Part shown: positions 9,593-16,879 of the stretch, one piece after another
Layout: the number at the start of each line of letters is the position of its first letter
Numbering within the stretch: the stretch's first letter is position 1
From: an uncultured Clostridia bacterium
Lineage (GTDB): Bacteria > Bacillota > Clostridia > TANB77 > CAG-508
Assembly: GCA_949388605.1 (NCBI GenBank)
Contig: CASKJV010000006.1
Coordinates: forward strand, 1 to 64,000
Direction: 5' to 3'
Length of the DNA: 64,000 nucleotides
Notes under the pieces: model-generated
Told to the model about the DNA's origin: nothing
What the model saw: the letters and a program-made list of their open reading frames with translations, nothing else
Databases searched by the model: none
Translations under genes and position numbers: made by a program

Positions 9593-9856
9593 ATGAATGT
9601 GGAAACAGTAAAAAGTAACACTAATAATTTTTATCCTGGAGTTCTTCGAAAAATATATCATGATTCTATAATTGTAAAATTTGAAGATTTGAAGATGGAA
9701 GGTGAAAAGACTTATGTACAATTGTATGAAACAAAGGATAATGAGAGGTGCCCAATAAAACTTAAAGAAGTTAAGATAGCACAGATTGCAGCAGTAGGCA
9801 ATATTGTTTTAGCTGAAGTTTTTTATATGGGTTCGACATTTCCACATAAGCTGTAA
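9593..9856 (+). CDS. Small orphan protein (87 aa)
   Basis: I do not recognise this protein. It is soluble and mixed in composition, with no signal peptide or membrane segment. The middle (VLRKIYHDSIIVKFEDLK) and end (KIAQIAAVGNIVLAEVFYMG) look beta-rich, compatible with a small barrel. ATG 9593 has AAAAGGAG 6 bases upstream, and a good promoter precedes it, so it is very likely expressed. It is a single-gene unit upstream of the histidine-leader cassette. A nearly identical ribosome-site context (ACAGAAAAGGAGAA) precedes the other small orphan at 16442, hinting at a common origin. Confidence 0.7.
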   Translation: MNVETVKSNTNNFYPGVLRKIYHDSIIVKFEDLKMEGEKTYVQLYETKDNERCPIKLKEVKIAQIAAVGNIVLAEVFYMGSTFPHKL

Positions 9857-9857
9857 A

Positions 9858-9897
9858 TTGAGTTATTTAAAAGTCCATGTTACTTAGACTTAAGTAA
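9858..9897 (+). repeat. 40-bp direct repeat, left copy
   Basis: Identical over 40 bases to 12099-12138. It contains the stem TTACTTA-GACT-TAAGTAA. In this copy the bases that would complete a terminator (present in the right copy) are missing, so it looks like a truncated duplicate. Together the copies flank the dipeptidase/racemase genes. Confidence 0.9.
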
Positions 9898-9960
9898 CGA
9901 GAAAAAGCAGAGATGTAAAGAACTGATTTAGCTTTTTGCTTAGTAATTCATGATGAAAAG

Positions 9961-9990
9961 TTGATTGAAGACTAATTGTAATGTTATAAT
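9961..9990 (+). promoter_or_regulatory. Possible promoter immediately before a terminator-like hairpin
   Basis: TTGATT (9961-9966), an 18-base spacer and TATAAT (9985-9990). A start near 9997 would run straight into the hairpin at 10007-10051, giving at most a tiny RNA. Weak evidence. Confidence 0.35.
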
Positions 9991-10006
9991 TTACTACTTG
10001 TGAAGA

Positions 10007-10051
10007 AAAGGCAGTATGTAAAAAGTAGATTTACTTTTGCATACTGCTTTT
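10007..10051 (+). terminator. Terminator-like hairpin upstream of the histidine leader
   Basis: GCAGTATG (10011-10018) pairs with CATACTGC (10040-10047), and the stem can be extended inward through the A- and T-rich sequence. TTTTAG follows. It separates the upstream orphan-gene unit from the leader promoter at 10090. Confidence 0.65.
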
Positions 10052-10089
10052 AGATTCTTCTAATACTATGCAAAACATTTTATAAAGTA

Positions 10090-10118
10090 TTGACAAATAA
10101 GGGTTTTTTAATTATAAT
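10090..10118 (+). promoter_or_regulatory. Consensus promoter of the histidine-leader operon
   Basis: Perfect TTGACA (10090-10095), 17-base spacer, perfect TATAAT (10113-10118). Transcription would begin near 10125, about 20 bases ahead of the leader peptide start. This is the strongest promoter in the window, which fits control by attenuation after initiation. Confidence 0.88.
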
Positions 10119-10144
10119 TTTTTTAAAAAAATTGGAGGACTAAT

Positions 10145-10189
10145 ATGAATAGTGCAATATTTTTAAATCATTTTCATCATCATTGTTAG
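10145..10189 (+). CDS. Histidine-rich leader peptide (14 aa)
   Basis: ATG 10145 follows GGAGGA (10134-10139) at good spacing and encodes MNSAIFLNHFHHHC before TAG. Four of the last six residues are His, encoded by CAT, three of them in a row. That is the signature of a ribosome-stalling leader peptide which senses charged tRNA-His. It is followed at once by alternative RNA stems and a terminator. No his biosynthesis gene follows; the genes downstream are a VanX-like dipeptidase and a DapF-fold racemase. Confidence 0.85.
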   Translation: MNSAIFLNHFHHHC

Positions 10190-10191
10190 AA

Positions 10192-10309
10192 CTTGTAACT
10201 TATGTGAAAGCATTGTAAGTTACAAGGTATTTCTGTTTACTTACAATGTAGTTTAAGAATATTGAAAAATAAAGCTATATGTAAGGCAATGCTTCGCATA
10301 TAGCTTTTT
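10192..10309 (+). promoter_or_regulatory. Attenuator region with alternative stems and terminator
   Basis: Stem 1:2 is CTTGTAACTTA (10192-10202) with TAAGTTACAAG (10216-10226). Stem 2:3, which excludes it, is CATTGTAAGT (10211-10220) with ACTTACAATG (10239-10248). A terminator follows: AAAGCTATATG (10271-10281) with CATATAGCTTT (10297-10307) and a T-run. AAGCATTG (10208-10215) can also pair with CAATGCTT (10287-10294) in the terminator loop, which might couple the two structures. A ribosome held at the His codons would cover strand 1. The exact switching path is inferred. No T-box motif is present. Confidence 0.75.
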
Positions 10310-10338
10310 GTGACTAGGAAAGGTAATAAAAAAAGAAG

Positions 10339-11025
10339 ATGAAAAATAATAATTTTGTCAAATATAAAGATTTGTTAAGTATAAAAAAAATTAACGAAAA
10401 AACAAATAAAGAAAAATTTGTTTATCTACCAATAAAAGATAATTTTGTAGTGGGAATCTATCAGGCAGATAGAAATATGTTAGATTATGGTAAGAAAATT
10501 GCTGTAAGACAGAGAGTTTATGAAAAATTAAAGAAAGTTTCTGTAAAATTAAAGCAATATAATGAAAACTATAAATTAATAGTTGTTTTTGGATTTAGAG
10601 ATATGAAATTACAAGAAAAGTACTTTTATGAAATATATGACAAAGTAAAAAATAATTTTAATGATAAAATGGAAATGTATGAATATATCCACGAAAAAAT
10701 AGCTGTACCAGAAGTAGCAGGTCATCCAACAGGTGGTGCTGTTGATATTGCAATCTATGATGAAAAAGAAAAAAAGATTATTGATTTTGGTTCAAAAATA
10801 TTAGACTGGGATACGATAAAAAGTTATTATTATTGCGAAGACATTTCAAAAGAAGCCATTAACAACAGAAAATTATTAAGAAAAATCATGTTAGAAGAAA
10901 ATTTTGCACCATATGATGGCGAATGGTGGCATTTTTCTTATGGTGATAGAGAATGGGCATTTTATTATAATAAATCAGAAGCATTATATAAACAAGTAAA
11001 TAGTGATCAAGTTTTTAAAAAATAA
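10339..11025 (+). CDS. VanX-like D-Ala-D-Ala dipeptidase (peptidase family M15D)
   Basis: 228 residues, close to VanX length. The family consists of zinc peptidases that split D,D-dipeptides such as D-Ala-D-Ala. Visible are VVFGFRD with the substrate-binding Arg, the zinc motif H129-PTGGAV-D136, and E195-WW-H198 with the catalytic Glu and third zinc ligand. All key residues are present, so it should be active. There is no signal peptide, so it is likely cytoplasmic. ATG 10339 has AGGAAAGG somewhat far upstream (about 15 bases). It is the first structural gene behind the His leader, with the racemase 92 bases downstream. The true substrate is unknown; a D-His-containing dipeptide is a speculation drawn from context. 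Confidence 0.82.
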   Translation: MKNNNFVKYKDLLSIKKINEKTNKEKFVYLPIKDNFVVGIYQADRNMLDYGKKIAVRQRVYEKLKKVSVKLKQYNENYKLIVVFGFRDMKLQEKYFYEIYDKVKNNFNDKMEMYEYIHEKIAVPEVAGHPTGGAVDIAIYDEKEKKIIDFGSKILDWDTIKSYYYCEDISKEAINNRKLLRKIMLEENFAPYDGEWWHFSYGDREWAFYYNKSEALYKQVNSDQVFKK

Positions 11026-11117
11026 AAGATAAATAGGAAATTGACTTTTTCTAGTACTTTTGTAAATTAGAATTTCATTTAGAAATTCAATCATCTTTAA
11101 GAAAGGAGTGGTGTATT

Positions 11118-12062
11118 ATGAAGCAGTCTAATAACAGTAATTGTTTTCAAGTGAAATATATGAAATTTATTCCAGGAGGAAATGACACAGCATTAGTTTT
11201 AAAAAAAGGATATTCTGCAAAAGAGAAAATGGCAATTAATTCTCTTATACTTAAGCAAGATTCATCAATTGAACAAGTAGGCTTTGTAGATGATAAGCAA
11301 TTACCAGAATTACAGATGGCTGGTGGGGAATTTTGTGGTAATGCTACAAGAAGTGCAGCATTTTACTATTTAAAAGGAAAACCAGGTGAAATCCAGATTA
11401 AAGTAAATGGTAAAGATTATATTAATGCTGGTGTTTACGAAAATGGCAATGCTTGGTGTGAAATTCCTTTGTATCATGGAAATGATGTTATTTTTGCAAG
11501 GGAAGAAGGCATTTATCAAGTAAGAATGAATGGAATGGTAAGCATTGTTATTAGAGAAGATGTTGCAAGCAACTATCTGAAAGACAAAAACAAACTTAAA
11601 GCATTTGCCGTGGAATTTATTGACAAGTATCATTTAAGAGAAAACGAAGCTGTAGGAGTAATGTTTTTAGAAAGAGCTGAAAGTTTAAAAATTCACCCAG
11701 TAGTATGGGTAAGAGATATTGACACTCTTTATTATGAAACTGGATGTGGCTCAGGAACAACAGCCACTGCTATGGTTGAGGCTTTCTTAAACAAGAAAAG
11801 TCAAAAATTAGAAATACTTCAGCCATCAGGGTTAGCTATTACTGCTGAGATTACAATTGAAAATCAGAAAATAACAAAGGCAGTTATTTCAGGTGAAGTT
11901 AAAGTTAGCGATGAAGTAGTGAAAGTTAATGTTCTTAAAGTTGATATGGAGAAACAAGCAATGGAAGAAAATATTCGGGAAATAAAGCTAGAGAATTACC
12001 GCGATTTCTATAAGATGTACAAAGTTTTTGAAGAACCACCATATTCAGAAAAAATTTTCTGA
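11118..12062 (+). CDS. DapF-fold amino-acid racemase, probable histidine racemase
   Basis: 314 residues. It has the two-lobed diaminopimelate-epimerase fold with the catalytic cysteines C73 (GGEFCGNAT) and C210 (ETGCGSGTT). These cofactor-independent enzymes move the alpha proton between the two cysteines. Several stretches resemble CntK, the histidine racemase of staphylopine synthesis, more than true DapF as I recall them: EQVGF, MxGxEFCGNAT, LQPSG. The upstream His leader supports histidine as substrate. The last 35 or so residues (from about 280) are not part of the DapF fold; they resemble the start of a GNAT domain, and a one-base shift would extend them with SDEEITT before a stop, so a lost fusion partner is possible. 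ATG 11118 follows AAAGGAG. Confidence 0.75.
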   Translation: MKQSNNSNCFQVKYMKFIPGGNDTALVLKKGYSAKEKMAINSLILKQDSSIEQVGFVDDKQLPELQMAGGEFCGNATRSAAFYYLKGKPGEIQIKVNGKDYINAGVYENGNAWCEIPLYHGNDVIFAREEGIYQVRMNGMVSIVIREDVASNYLKDKNKLKAFAVEFIDKYHLRENEAVGVMFLERAESLKIHPVVWVRDIDTLYYETGCGSGTTATAMVEAFLNKKSQKLEILQPSGLAITAEITIENQKITKAVISGEVKVSDEVVKVNVLKVDMEKQAMEENIREIKLENYRDFYKMYKVFEEPPYSEKIF

Positions 12063-12098
12063 TGAAGAAATTACAACCTGAAATTTAAATTATAATTT

Positions 12099-12138
12099 TT
12101 GAGTTATTTAAAAGTCCATGTTACTTAGACTTAAGTAA
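12099..12138 (+). repeat. 40-bp direct repeat, right copy
   Basis: Identical to 9858-9897 over 40 bases. In this copy the repeat is the 5' part of a complete terminator hairpin. See the left copy. Confidence 0.9.
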
Positions 12139-12149
12139 TGTGGATTTTT
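12115..12149 (+). terminator. Intrinsic terminator after the racemase gene
   Basis: TCCATGTTACTTA (12115-12127) pairs with TAAGTAATGTGGA (12132-12144) over 13 bp including two G-U pairs, loop GACT, followed by TTTTT. Confidence 0.85.
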
Positions 12150-12152
12150 GTT

Positions 12153-12207
12153 CTTAATAAAATCTTAATATTTTCTCTATTTTTTCTTAATAAATCTTTG
12201 TTATAAT
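12153..12207 (+). promoter_or_regulatory. Response-regulator operator and promoter with 11-bp phased boxes
   Basis: CTTAATA occurs at 12153, 12164 and 12186, and the intermediate 11-base slot at 12175 holds the related CTCTATT. So four boxes lie on the same DNA face at exact 11-bp steps. TATAAT (12202-12207) follows with no good -35 box. This is the layout of OmpR/PhoB-family sites at an activated promoter, so the adjacent two-component system probably controls itself. Confidence 0.6.
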
Positions 12208-12284
12208 TAAATTACTTTAAAAGATAAAAAGAACCTGTTATAATAATATTGATAAAATAATACAAAATACAGAAGGAGATAAAA

Positions 12285-12983
12285 ATGTATAATATATTAG
12301 TTTGTGACGATGATAAAGAAATTGTAAAAGCAATTGAAATATATCTTACAAAAGAAGGATATAATGTTTTAAAATCTTATAATGGAAATGAAGCCTTAAA
12401 AATATTAAAAAATAATGAAATTCATTTAATTGTATTAGATATTATGATGCCAGAAAAAGACGGTATTGAAACTCTAGAAGAAATTAGAAAAGATAGTTCT
12501 ATACCAGTAATAATGCTTTCTGCAAAATCAGAAGATGAAGATAAAATAAAAGGATTAAATCTTGGTGCAGATGATTATGTTACAAAACCTTTTAATCCTT
12601 TAGAACTAATTGCAAGAGTAAATTCAGGAATAAGAAGATTTACAAAACTTGGTTCGATTGAAAACGAAGATAATAAAAGAATATACAGAACAGGTGATTT
12701 AATAATAGATGATGATCTTAAAAAAGTTACATCAGATGGAAATGAAGTAAAACTTACACCTACAGAATATAATATTTTAAAATTTCTTATAAAAAATAAA
12801 GGAATGGTTTATTCTATTGAACAGATTTATCAAAATGTTTGGAATGATGAAGCATGGGGAATTGAGAATGTAATTGCTGTTCATATAAGACATATTAGAG
12901 AGAAAATCGAAATTAATCCGAAAGAACCTAAATATTTAAAAGTTATTTGGGGAGTAGGATATAAAATAGAAAAAATAAATTAA
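12285..12983 (+). CDS. OmpR-family response regulator
   Basis: 232 residues. It has an N-terminal receiver domain with the acidic pocket (DDD near residue 8-10), phospho-acceptor D52 in LDIMMP, and the KPF lysine near 100. The C-terminal winged-helix DNA-binding domain (about 135-230) shows LTPTEYNILKFL, VWNDEAWGIENVIAVHIRHIREKIE and YLKVIWGVGYKIE. The overall pattern is close to VanR-type regulators. ATG 12285 follows GAAGGAG. The partner kinase begins 14 bases after the stop. The signal and targets are unknown; the phased boxes upstream suggest autoregulation. Confidence 0.92.
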   Translation: MYNILVCDDDKEIVKAIEIYLTKEGYNVLKSYNGNEALKILKNNEIHLIVLDIMMPEKDGIETLEEIRKDSSIPVIMLSAKSEDEDKIKGLNLGADDYVTKPFNPLELIARVNSGIRRFTKLGSIENEDNKRIYRTGDLIIDDDLKKVTSDGNEVKLTPTEYNILKFLIKNKGMVYSIEQIYQNVWNDEAWGIENVIAVHIRHIREKIEINPKEPKYLKVIWGVGYKIEKIN

Positions 12984-12997
12984 AAGGAGAGATTTAT

Positions 12998-15157
12998 ATG
13001 AGAAACAGTAAAATTTTAAAATGTATTTCTTATATTTTAATACCTTTTTTAGTGCTTGCTATTACATTGCCTATGTTATATGAAACAGCTAAAGAAGATA
13101 TGATACGAGAAGAACATCAAAAAAATATTAACTTTTTTGAAACAGATATATTTTTATCAAGATATATGTATAAGTTATCAAATAATGCTAAAAAACTAAT
13201 ATTTGACAACAACATCTACAAAACAGTTAATGATGGAGACTCTAAAATTTGTTATGTGGAATCTGAACAATCAGAAAATTCATACTATACAATAGAAGAC
13301 TACTATTATTTAATTATATATAAAAATATAGCACTAACAAATATTGAACTAACAACAAACACTAATACTATTAATGGAATTAAGGAATTTATAGCAATAC
13401 AAGATGCCAAAAAATCTAATATAATTAATGGAACAATTGAGGCTGATTCAGATTTAATAAAAACAAAGGCAATACAATATTTTGATGACTTTATTTATAA
13501 TTATTATAGTGTAGATCAGTATACTCAAGAAACAGAAGATATAGAAGAATTTGAAAATACTATAGAACATGATAATGAAGCATATATTAGAACTTCATTA
13601 TCAGAAGTAAATACCCCTATAAAAGGTAGAACATATTATAGTACTACAATTAATGATTTTCAAATATATACTTCATATAAAGAAGAAGTGTTTATAAGAG
13701 AAAATGATGTATTTTTTACAAATTTAGTAAATAAATTAGAACCTTATGAACAACAAATGCTTTCAATAATACCAATTGCTACTATACTATTAGTTGTAAT
13801 TTTAATATATCTAATAATTAGTATAGGTCATGTGAAAAATAATAAAGAAATCGATTTAAATGATTTAGATAAAATTCCTATTGAAATAATTTTATTTATA
13901 GCCATTGTAGGAATAAGTATAATTATATGTATAGCATCAGAAGGTCTAGGCTACTTAACAGATGAATACTATAAATTTGCTGTTAATATGGTGCTTGCAG
14001 GATATTTTGTATCATATATTTTATGTGCTATAACAAGTGTAACTATTATAAAAAGAATAAAAGCTAAAACATTATTAAAAGAAAGTATTATTGGTAGATT
14101 TATTAATTGGTGTTTTAAAATTGTGAAGAAGATTTTTTCTAAGATATCAATAGCATATAAAGAAATTACAAATTCGATTGATAGAACAGCAAAACTGTTA
14201 TTATACATATTAGCATATGGAATAGTATCATTGCTACTAATAATGGCATTTGGTGGATTTGGATTTTTCTTGGATTTATGTATATTAGGTTATGTTTTAT
14301 ATAAATTTATTGAAAAAATGAATTGTTATCACAAAATAGAAAATCATTTAAAAAATATGTATGAAGGAGATAATACTGCAAAATTAATACCATCAGATTT
14401 TACTCCTGAGTTTCAAAATATAATAACATATATAAATGATATTTCAAGTGGATTTGAAAATGCTATTGAAGAAGGTATTAAATCTGAAAGACTAAAAACA
14501 GAACTTATAACTAATGTATCTCATGATATAAAAACTCCTTTAACTTCAATTATAAATTATGTTGATTTAATAAAAAAAGAAGAACCAGAGGATGAGAAAA
14601 TAAAAGAATATGTAGATATATTAGATAATAAATCTCAAAGATTAAAAAAACTGACTGAAGATTTAGTTGAGGCATCAAAAGCATCTTCAGGAAATGTTAA
14701 ATTAAATTTTGAAAAAATTAATACAGTAGAGCTTATAAAGCAGTCAATAGGTGAATTTGAGGATAAGTTTTCTACTAAAAAATTAGAACTTATAACATCA
14801 ATTTCTGAAGAAGAAATTTATATAAATGCAGATAGTAGATATATGTATAGAGTTATAGAAAATTTATTTGGAAACATATCTAAATATGCATTAGATGGCT
14901 CAAGAGTATATGTAGATATTGGAAAAATTAATTCAAAAGTAAGAATTACAATAAAAAACATATCTAAAGAAAGATTAAATATATCAGCAGACGAATTAAT
15001 GCAAAGATTTGTTAGAGGTGATAAATCTAGAACAACAGAGGGGAGTGGGCTTGGAATATCAATTTCAAAAAGTTTAACAGAAATCCAAAAAGGAAAGTTT
15101 AATTTACAAGTTGATGGAGACTTGTTTAAAGTAGAATTAGAATTTGATGTAATTTAA
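12998..15157 (+). CDS. Membrane sensor histidine kinase
   Basis: 719 residues, long for the family. An N-terminal membrane segment (about 8-26) is followed by a roughly 230-residue extracellular domain of no recognised family. Then come several membrane segments (about 255-440), with linking helices between them, and a juxtamembrane helix. The kinase core follows: HisKA with H509 in NVSHDIKTPLTS, the N box region around ENLFGNISKYAL, and GSGLGISISKSL near the C terminus. The glycine-rich nucleotide site looks complete but the D-box is short. Partner of the regulator just upstream. The multi-span architecture resembles kinases that sense antibiotics or envelope stress, but no ligand can be named. 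Confidence 0.9.
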   Translation: MRNSKILKCISYILIPFLVLAITLPMLYETAKEDMIREEHQKNINFFETDIFLSRYMYKLSNNAKKLIFDNNIYKTVNDGDSKICYVESEQSENSYYTIEDYYYLIIYKNIALTNIELTTNTNTINGIKEFIAIQDAKKSNIINGTIEADSDLIKTKAIQYFDDFIYNYYSVDQYTQETEDIEEFENTIEHDNEAYIRTSLSEVNTPIKGRTYYSTTINDFQIYTSYKEEVFIRENDVFFTNLVNKLEPYEQQMLSIIPIATILLVVILIYLIISIGHVKNNKEIDLNDLDKIPIEIILFIAIVGISIIICIASEGLGYLTDEYYKFAVNMVLAGYFVSYILCAITSVTIIKRIKAKTLLKESIIGRFINWCFKIVKKIFSKISIAYKEITNSIDRTAKLLLYILAYGIVSLLLIMAFGGFGFFLDLCILGYVLYKFIEKMNCYHKIENHLKNMYEGDNTAKLIPSDFTPEFQNIITYINDISSGFENAIEEGIKSERLKTELITNVSHDIKTPLTSIINYVDLIKKEEPEDEKIKEYVDILDNKSQRLKKLTEDLVEASKASSGNVKLNFEKINTVELIKQSIGEFEDKFSTKKLELITSISEEEIYINADSRYMYRVIENLFGNISKYALDGSRVYVDIGKINSKVRITIKNISKERLNISADELMQRFVRGDKSRTTEGSGLGISISKSLTEIQKGKFNLQVDGDLFKVELEFDVI

Positions 15158-15169
15158 TAGAATAAAAAA

Positions 15170-15201
15170 GTCATCTATATTTATATATAGGTGACTTTTT
15201 T
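15170..15201 (+). terminator. Terminator of the two-component operon
   Basis: GTCATCTATAT (15170-15180) pairs with ATATAGGTGAC (15184-15194), preceded by A-run and followed by TTTTTT. The A- and T-tracts make it effective in both directions. Confidence 0.85.
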
Positions 15202-15338
15202 GAAATATAACACTTAAAATAAATGGCAATCATGCAATTATACCATCTTGCGGTAGAGGACAAACTTTAACTTTTGTTCATAAAAGTTAGGTGAATCTTT
15301 TTTCGCATAACATGTAGATATTCTTCAATGTAATATAT

Positions 15339-15371
15339 AAATACGGCTGTTTAATACTAGCCGTATTTTAC
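15339..15371 (+). terminator. Second terminator-like hairpin before the CmpB-like gene
   Basis: AATACGGCT (15340-15348) pairs with AGCCGTATT (15359-15367) and TTTA follows. The 130 bases before it (15202-15339) contain no gene I can support, so it may end a small untranslated RNA or be a remnant. Confidence 0.55.
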
Positions 15372-15419
15372 TATCAAAAAAAATGAATAATAAAAAAATT
15401 TTTGTAAATAATATTTTCC

Positions 15420-16151
15420 ATGAAGAAAAATGTTATTTGGAAAATTTTAATTTATTTTATAATTTATAGCATAATTGGTTTTTTTATGGAAACTATATAT
15501 GGGGTTTTTACAAAAGGAATGCTTGAAAGTAGGAAAAGTTTTCTTTATGGCCCATTTTGCATTGTATATGGAATAGGTGCAATTGTTTTAATTTTTACTT
15601 TAAGAAAATATAAGAATAGAAATATAAAATTATTTTTTTATGGAATGATTGTTGGTTGTGCAGTCGAATATTTTTCTAGTTATATAGGTGAAATTTTTAT
15701 GCATGTAAAATGGTGGGATTATTCGAATGACTTTTTAAATATTCATGGAAGAACTTGTTTATATTATGCAGTATTATGGGGATTTTTATCTATAACTCTA
15801 ATTAATTATGTAAATCCATTTTTAGATAAATGTATAGATACAGTTATAGAAAAAGTATCTAATTTATTATTAAAAAGTACAATTACTATAATAACAGTAT
15901 TTATGTTCTTTGATGGAATGATCACTTGTTATGCATTAGATAATTTTCTAGTAAGAGTAGCAAATGAATATAATATAAATATAAATGGTATAGAGAAAAG
16001 AGAAAATGATGAGTTATTTTTAGGAAATGCATTTTCTAATGAAAAAATGATAATGACATATCCAAATATTATTGTTGTGAATGAGAAAAATGAAATTGTT
16101 CATTTAGAAAATGTGTTAAGTAATATGAAAAATTATTATTATAAATTTTAG
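15420..16151 (+). CDS. CmpB-like putative ABC transporter permease, membrane protein
   Basis: 243 residues with about five hydrophobic segments. GFFMETIYGVFTKGMLESRKSFLYGPFCIVYGIGA, EYFSSYIGEIFMHVKWWDYSN and GRTCLYYAVLWG are hallmarks of the family annotated as putative ABC transporter permease (CmpB), which is common in gut Firmicutes and of unproven function. The C-terminal soluble part (about 185-243) is specific to this protein. No clear ribosome site precedes ATG 15420. It has its own small transcription unit between terminators and the 16334 promoter. Confidence 0.8.
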   Translation: MKKNVIWKILIYFIIYSIIGFFMETIYGVFTKGMLESRKSFLYGPFCIVYGIGAIVLIFTLRKYKNRNIKLFFYGMIVGCAVEYFSSYIGEIFMHVKWWDYSNDFLNIHGRTCLYYAVLWGFLSITLINYVNPFLDKCIDTVIEKVSNLLLKSTITIITVFMFFDGMITCYALDNFLVRVANEYNININGIEKRENDELFLGNAFSNEKMIMTYPNIIVVNEKNEIVHLENVLSNMKNYYYKF

Positions 16152-16333
16152 AAAATTGATGATTTATGCAAGTATACATTCTGTTCAAAAAAGGTTAGTA
16201 TGCTAATATATTAATATTTTTATATAGAATGTGTGATGCTTTGAGTTACAAATAAAAATATATAAAGTTTCTTTATTAAAAATATTAACTGCAAATTGTA
16301 TTTTTAATATATAAAGGCAAAAAAATTCTTTAC

Positions 16334-16362
16334 TTGTAATGTTATGTAAATTATGTTATAAT
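16334..16362 (+). promoter_or_regulatory. Promoter of the 110-aa orphan gene
   Basis: TTGTAA (16334-16339), 17-base spacer, TATAAT (16357-16362). It lies in a 290-base gap (16152-16441) that otherwise shows one loose 7-bp hairpin (ACATTCT/AGAATGT) and no gene. Confidence 0.65.
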
Positions 16363-16441
16363 ATTTGCAGTGCTAGTTTTATAAAAGCATCTTTATGTAT
16401 CCAAAAAATATCAACATAAAAACAGAAAAGGAGAACAGCAG

Positions 16442-16774
16442 ATGAGTTATTTACAGAAATCAAGTGCAGTAAAAAGAGCAGAAGAAGAAGAACGTTTACA
16501 GCAAATCAAAGAGGAGGAAGAACGGCAGAAAAAAGCGACAGAAGAATTTTTGGATTATTTAAAAAAGCAGGCTGACGAGAATAATGTCATAACACTTGCT
16601 TTATGTAATCACAGTGGAAACAGAAAAAAACAAATTGCAATGAATTATCTGCTTTTTGAAAGAGATTTTGTATGTGTACAAAATGATGTATCATGCGAAA
16701 GGAATACAACTGTCTTTACACTTACCTTTGTAAAAAGAGGAAATTTATCATGTTTTAGCATTGGAAATATTTAA
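16442..16774 (+). CDS. Small orphan protein with charged coiled coil (110 aa)
   Basis: Not recognised. Residues 10-45 are a highly charged helix (RAEEEERLQQIKEEEERQKK). The rest is a compact mixed domain (ENNVITLALCNHSGNRKKQIAMNYLLFERDF, then TTVFTLTFVKRGNLSCFSIG). There is no signal peptide. The codon choice (CGT, CGG, CAG, GCG, GAG) is clearly richer in G and C than the neighbours, which suggests recent transfer. ATG 16442 follows AAAAGGAG, with its own promoter and a strong terminator, so it is a complete one-gene unit. Confidence 0.72.
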   Translation: MSYLQKSSAVKRAEEEERLQQIKEEEERQKKATEEFLDYLKKQADENNVITLALCNHSGNRKKQIAMNYLLFERDFVCVQNDVSCERNTTVFTLTFVKRGNLSCFSIGNI

Positions 16775-16806
16775 AGATGCACAAAAAGATTGGTTAATAC
16801 CAGCCC

Positions 16807-16845
16807 AGAGCATTGGCAAAGTTTTAACTTTGCCAATGCTCTTTT
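16807..16845 (+). terminator. Strong terminator after the 110-aa orphan gene
   Basis: AGAGCATTGGCAAAG (16807-16821) pairs perfectly with CTTTGCCAATGCTCT (16828-16842) and TTTG follows. Confidence 0.9.
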
Positions 16846-16879
16846 GTTCTTACAAAACTTTGACATACAAACTATTTAA

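Noticed and set aside
10125..10338. T-box riboswitch for histidine upstream of the dipeptidase gene
   Set aside because: No T-box sequence (AGGGTGGNACC-like) or specifier stem is visible; the His-codon leader peptide explains the region better.
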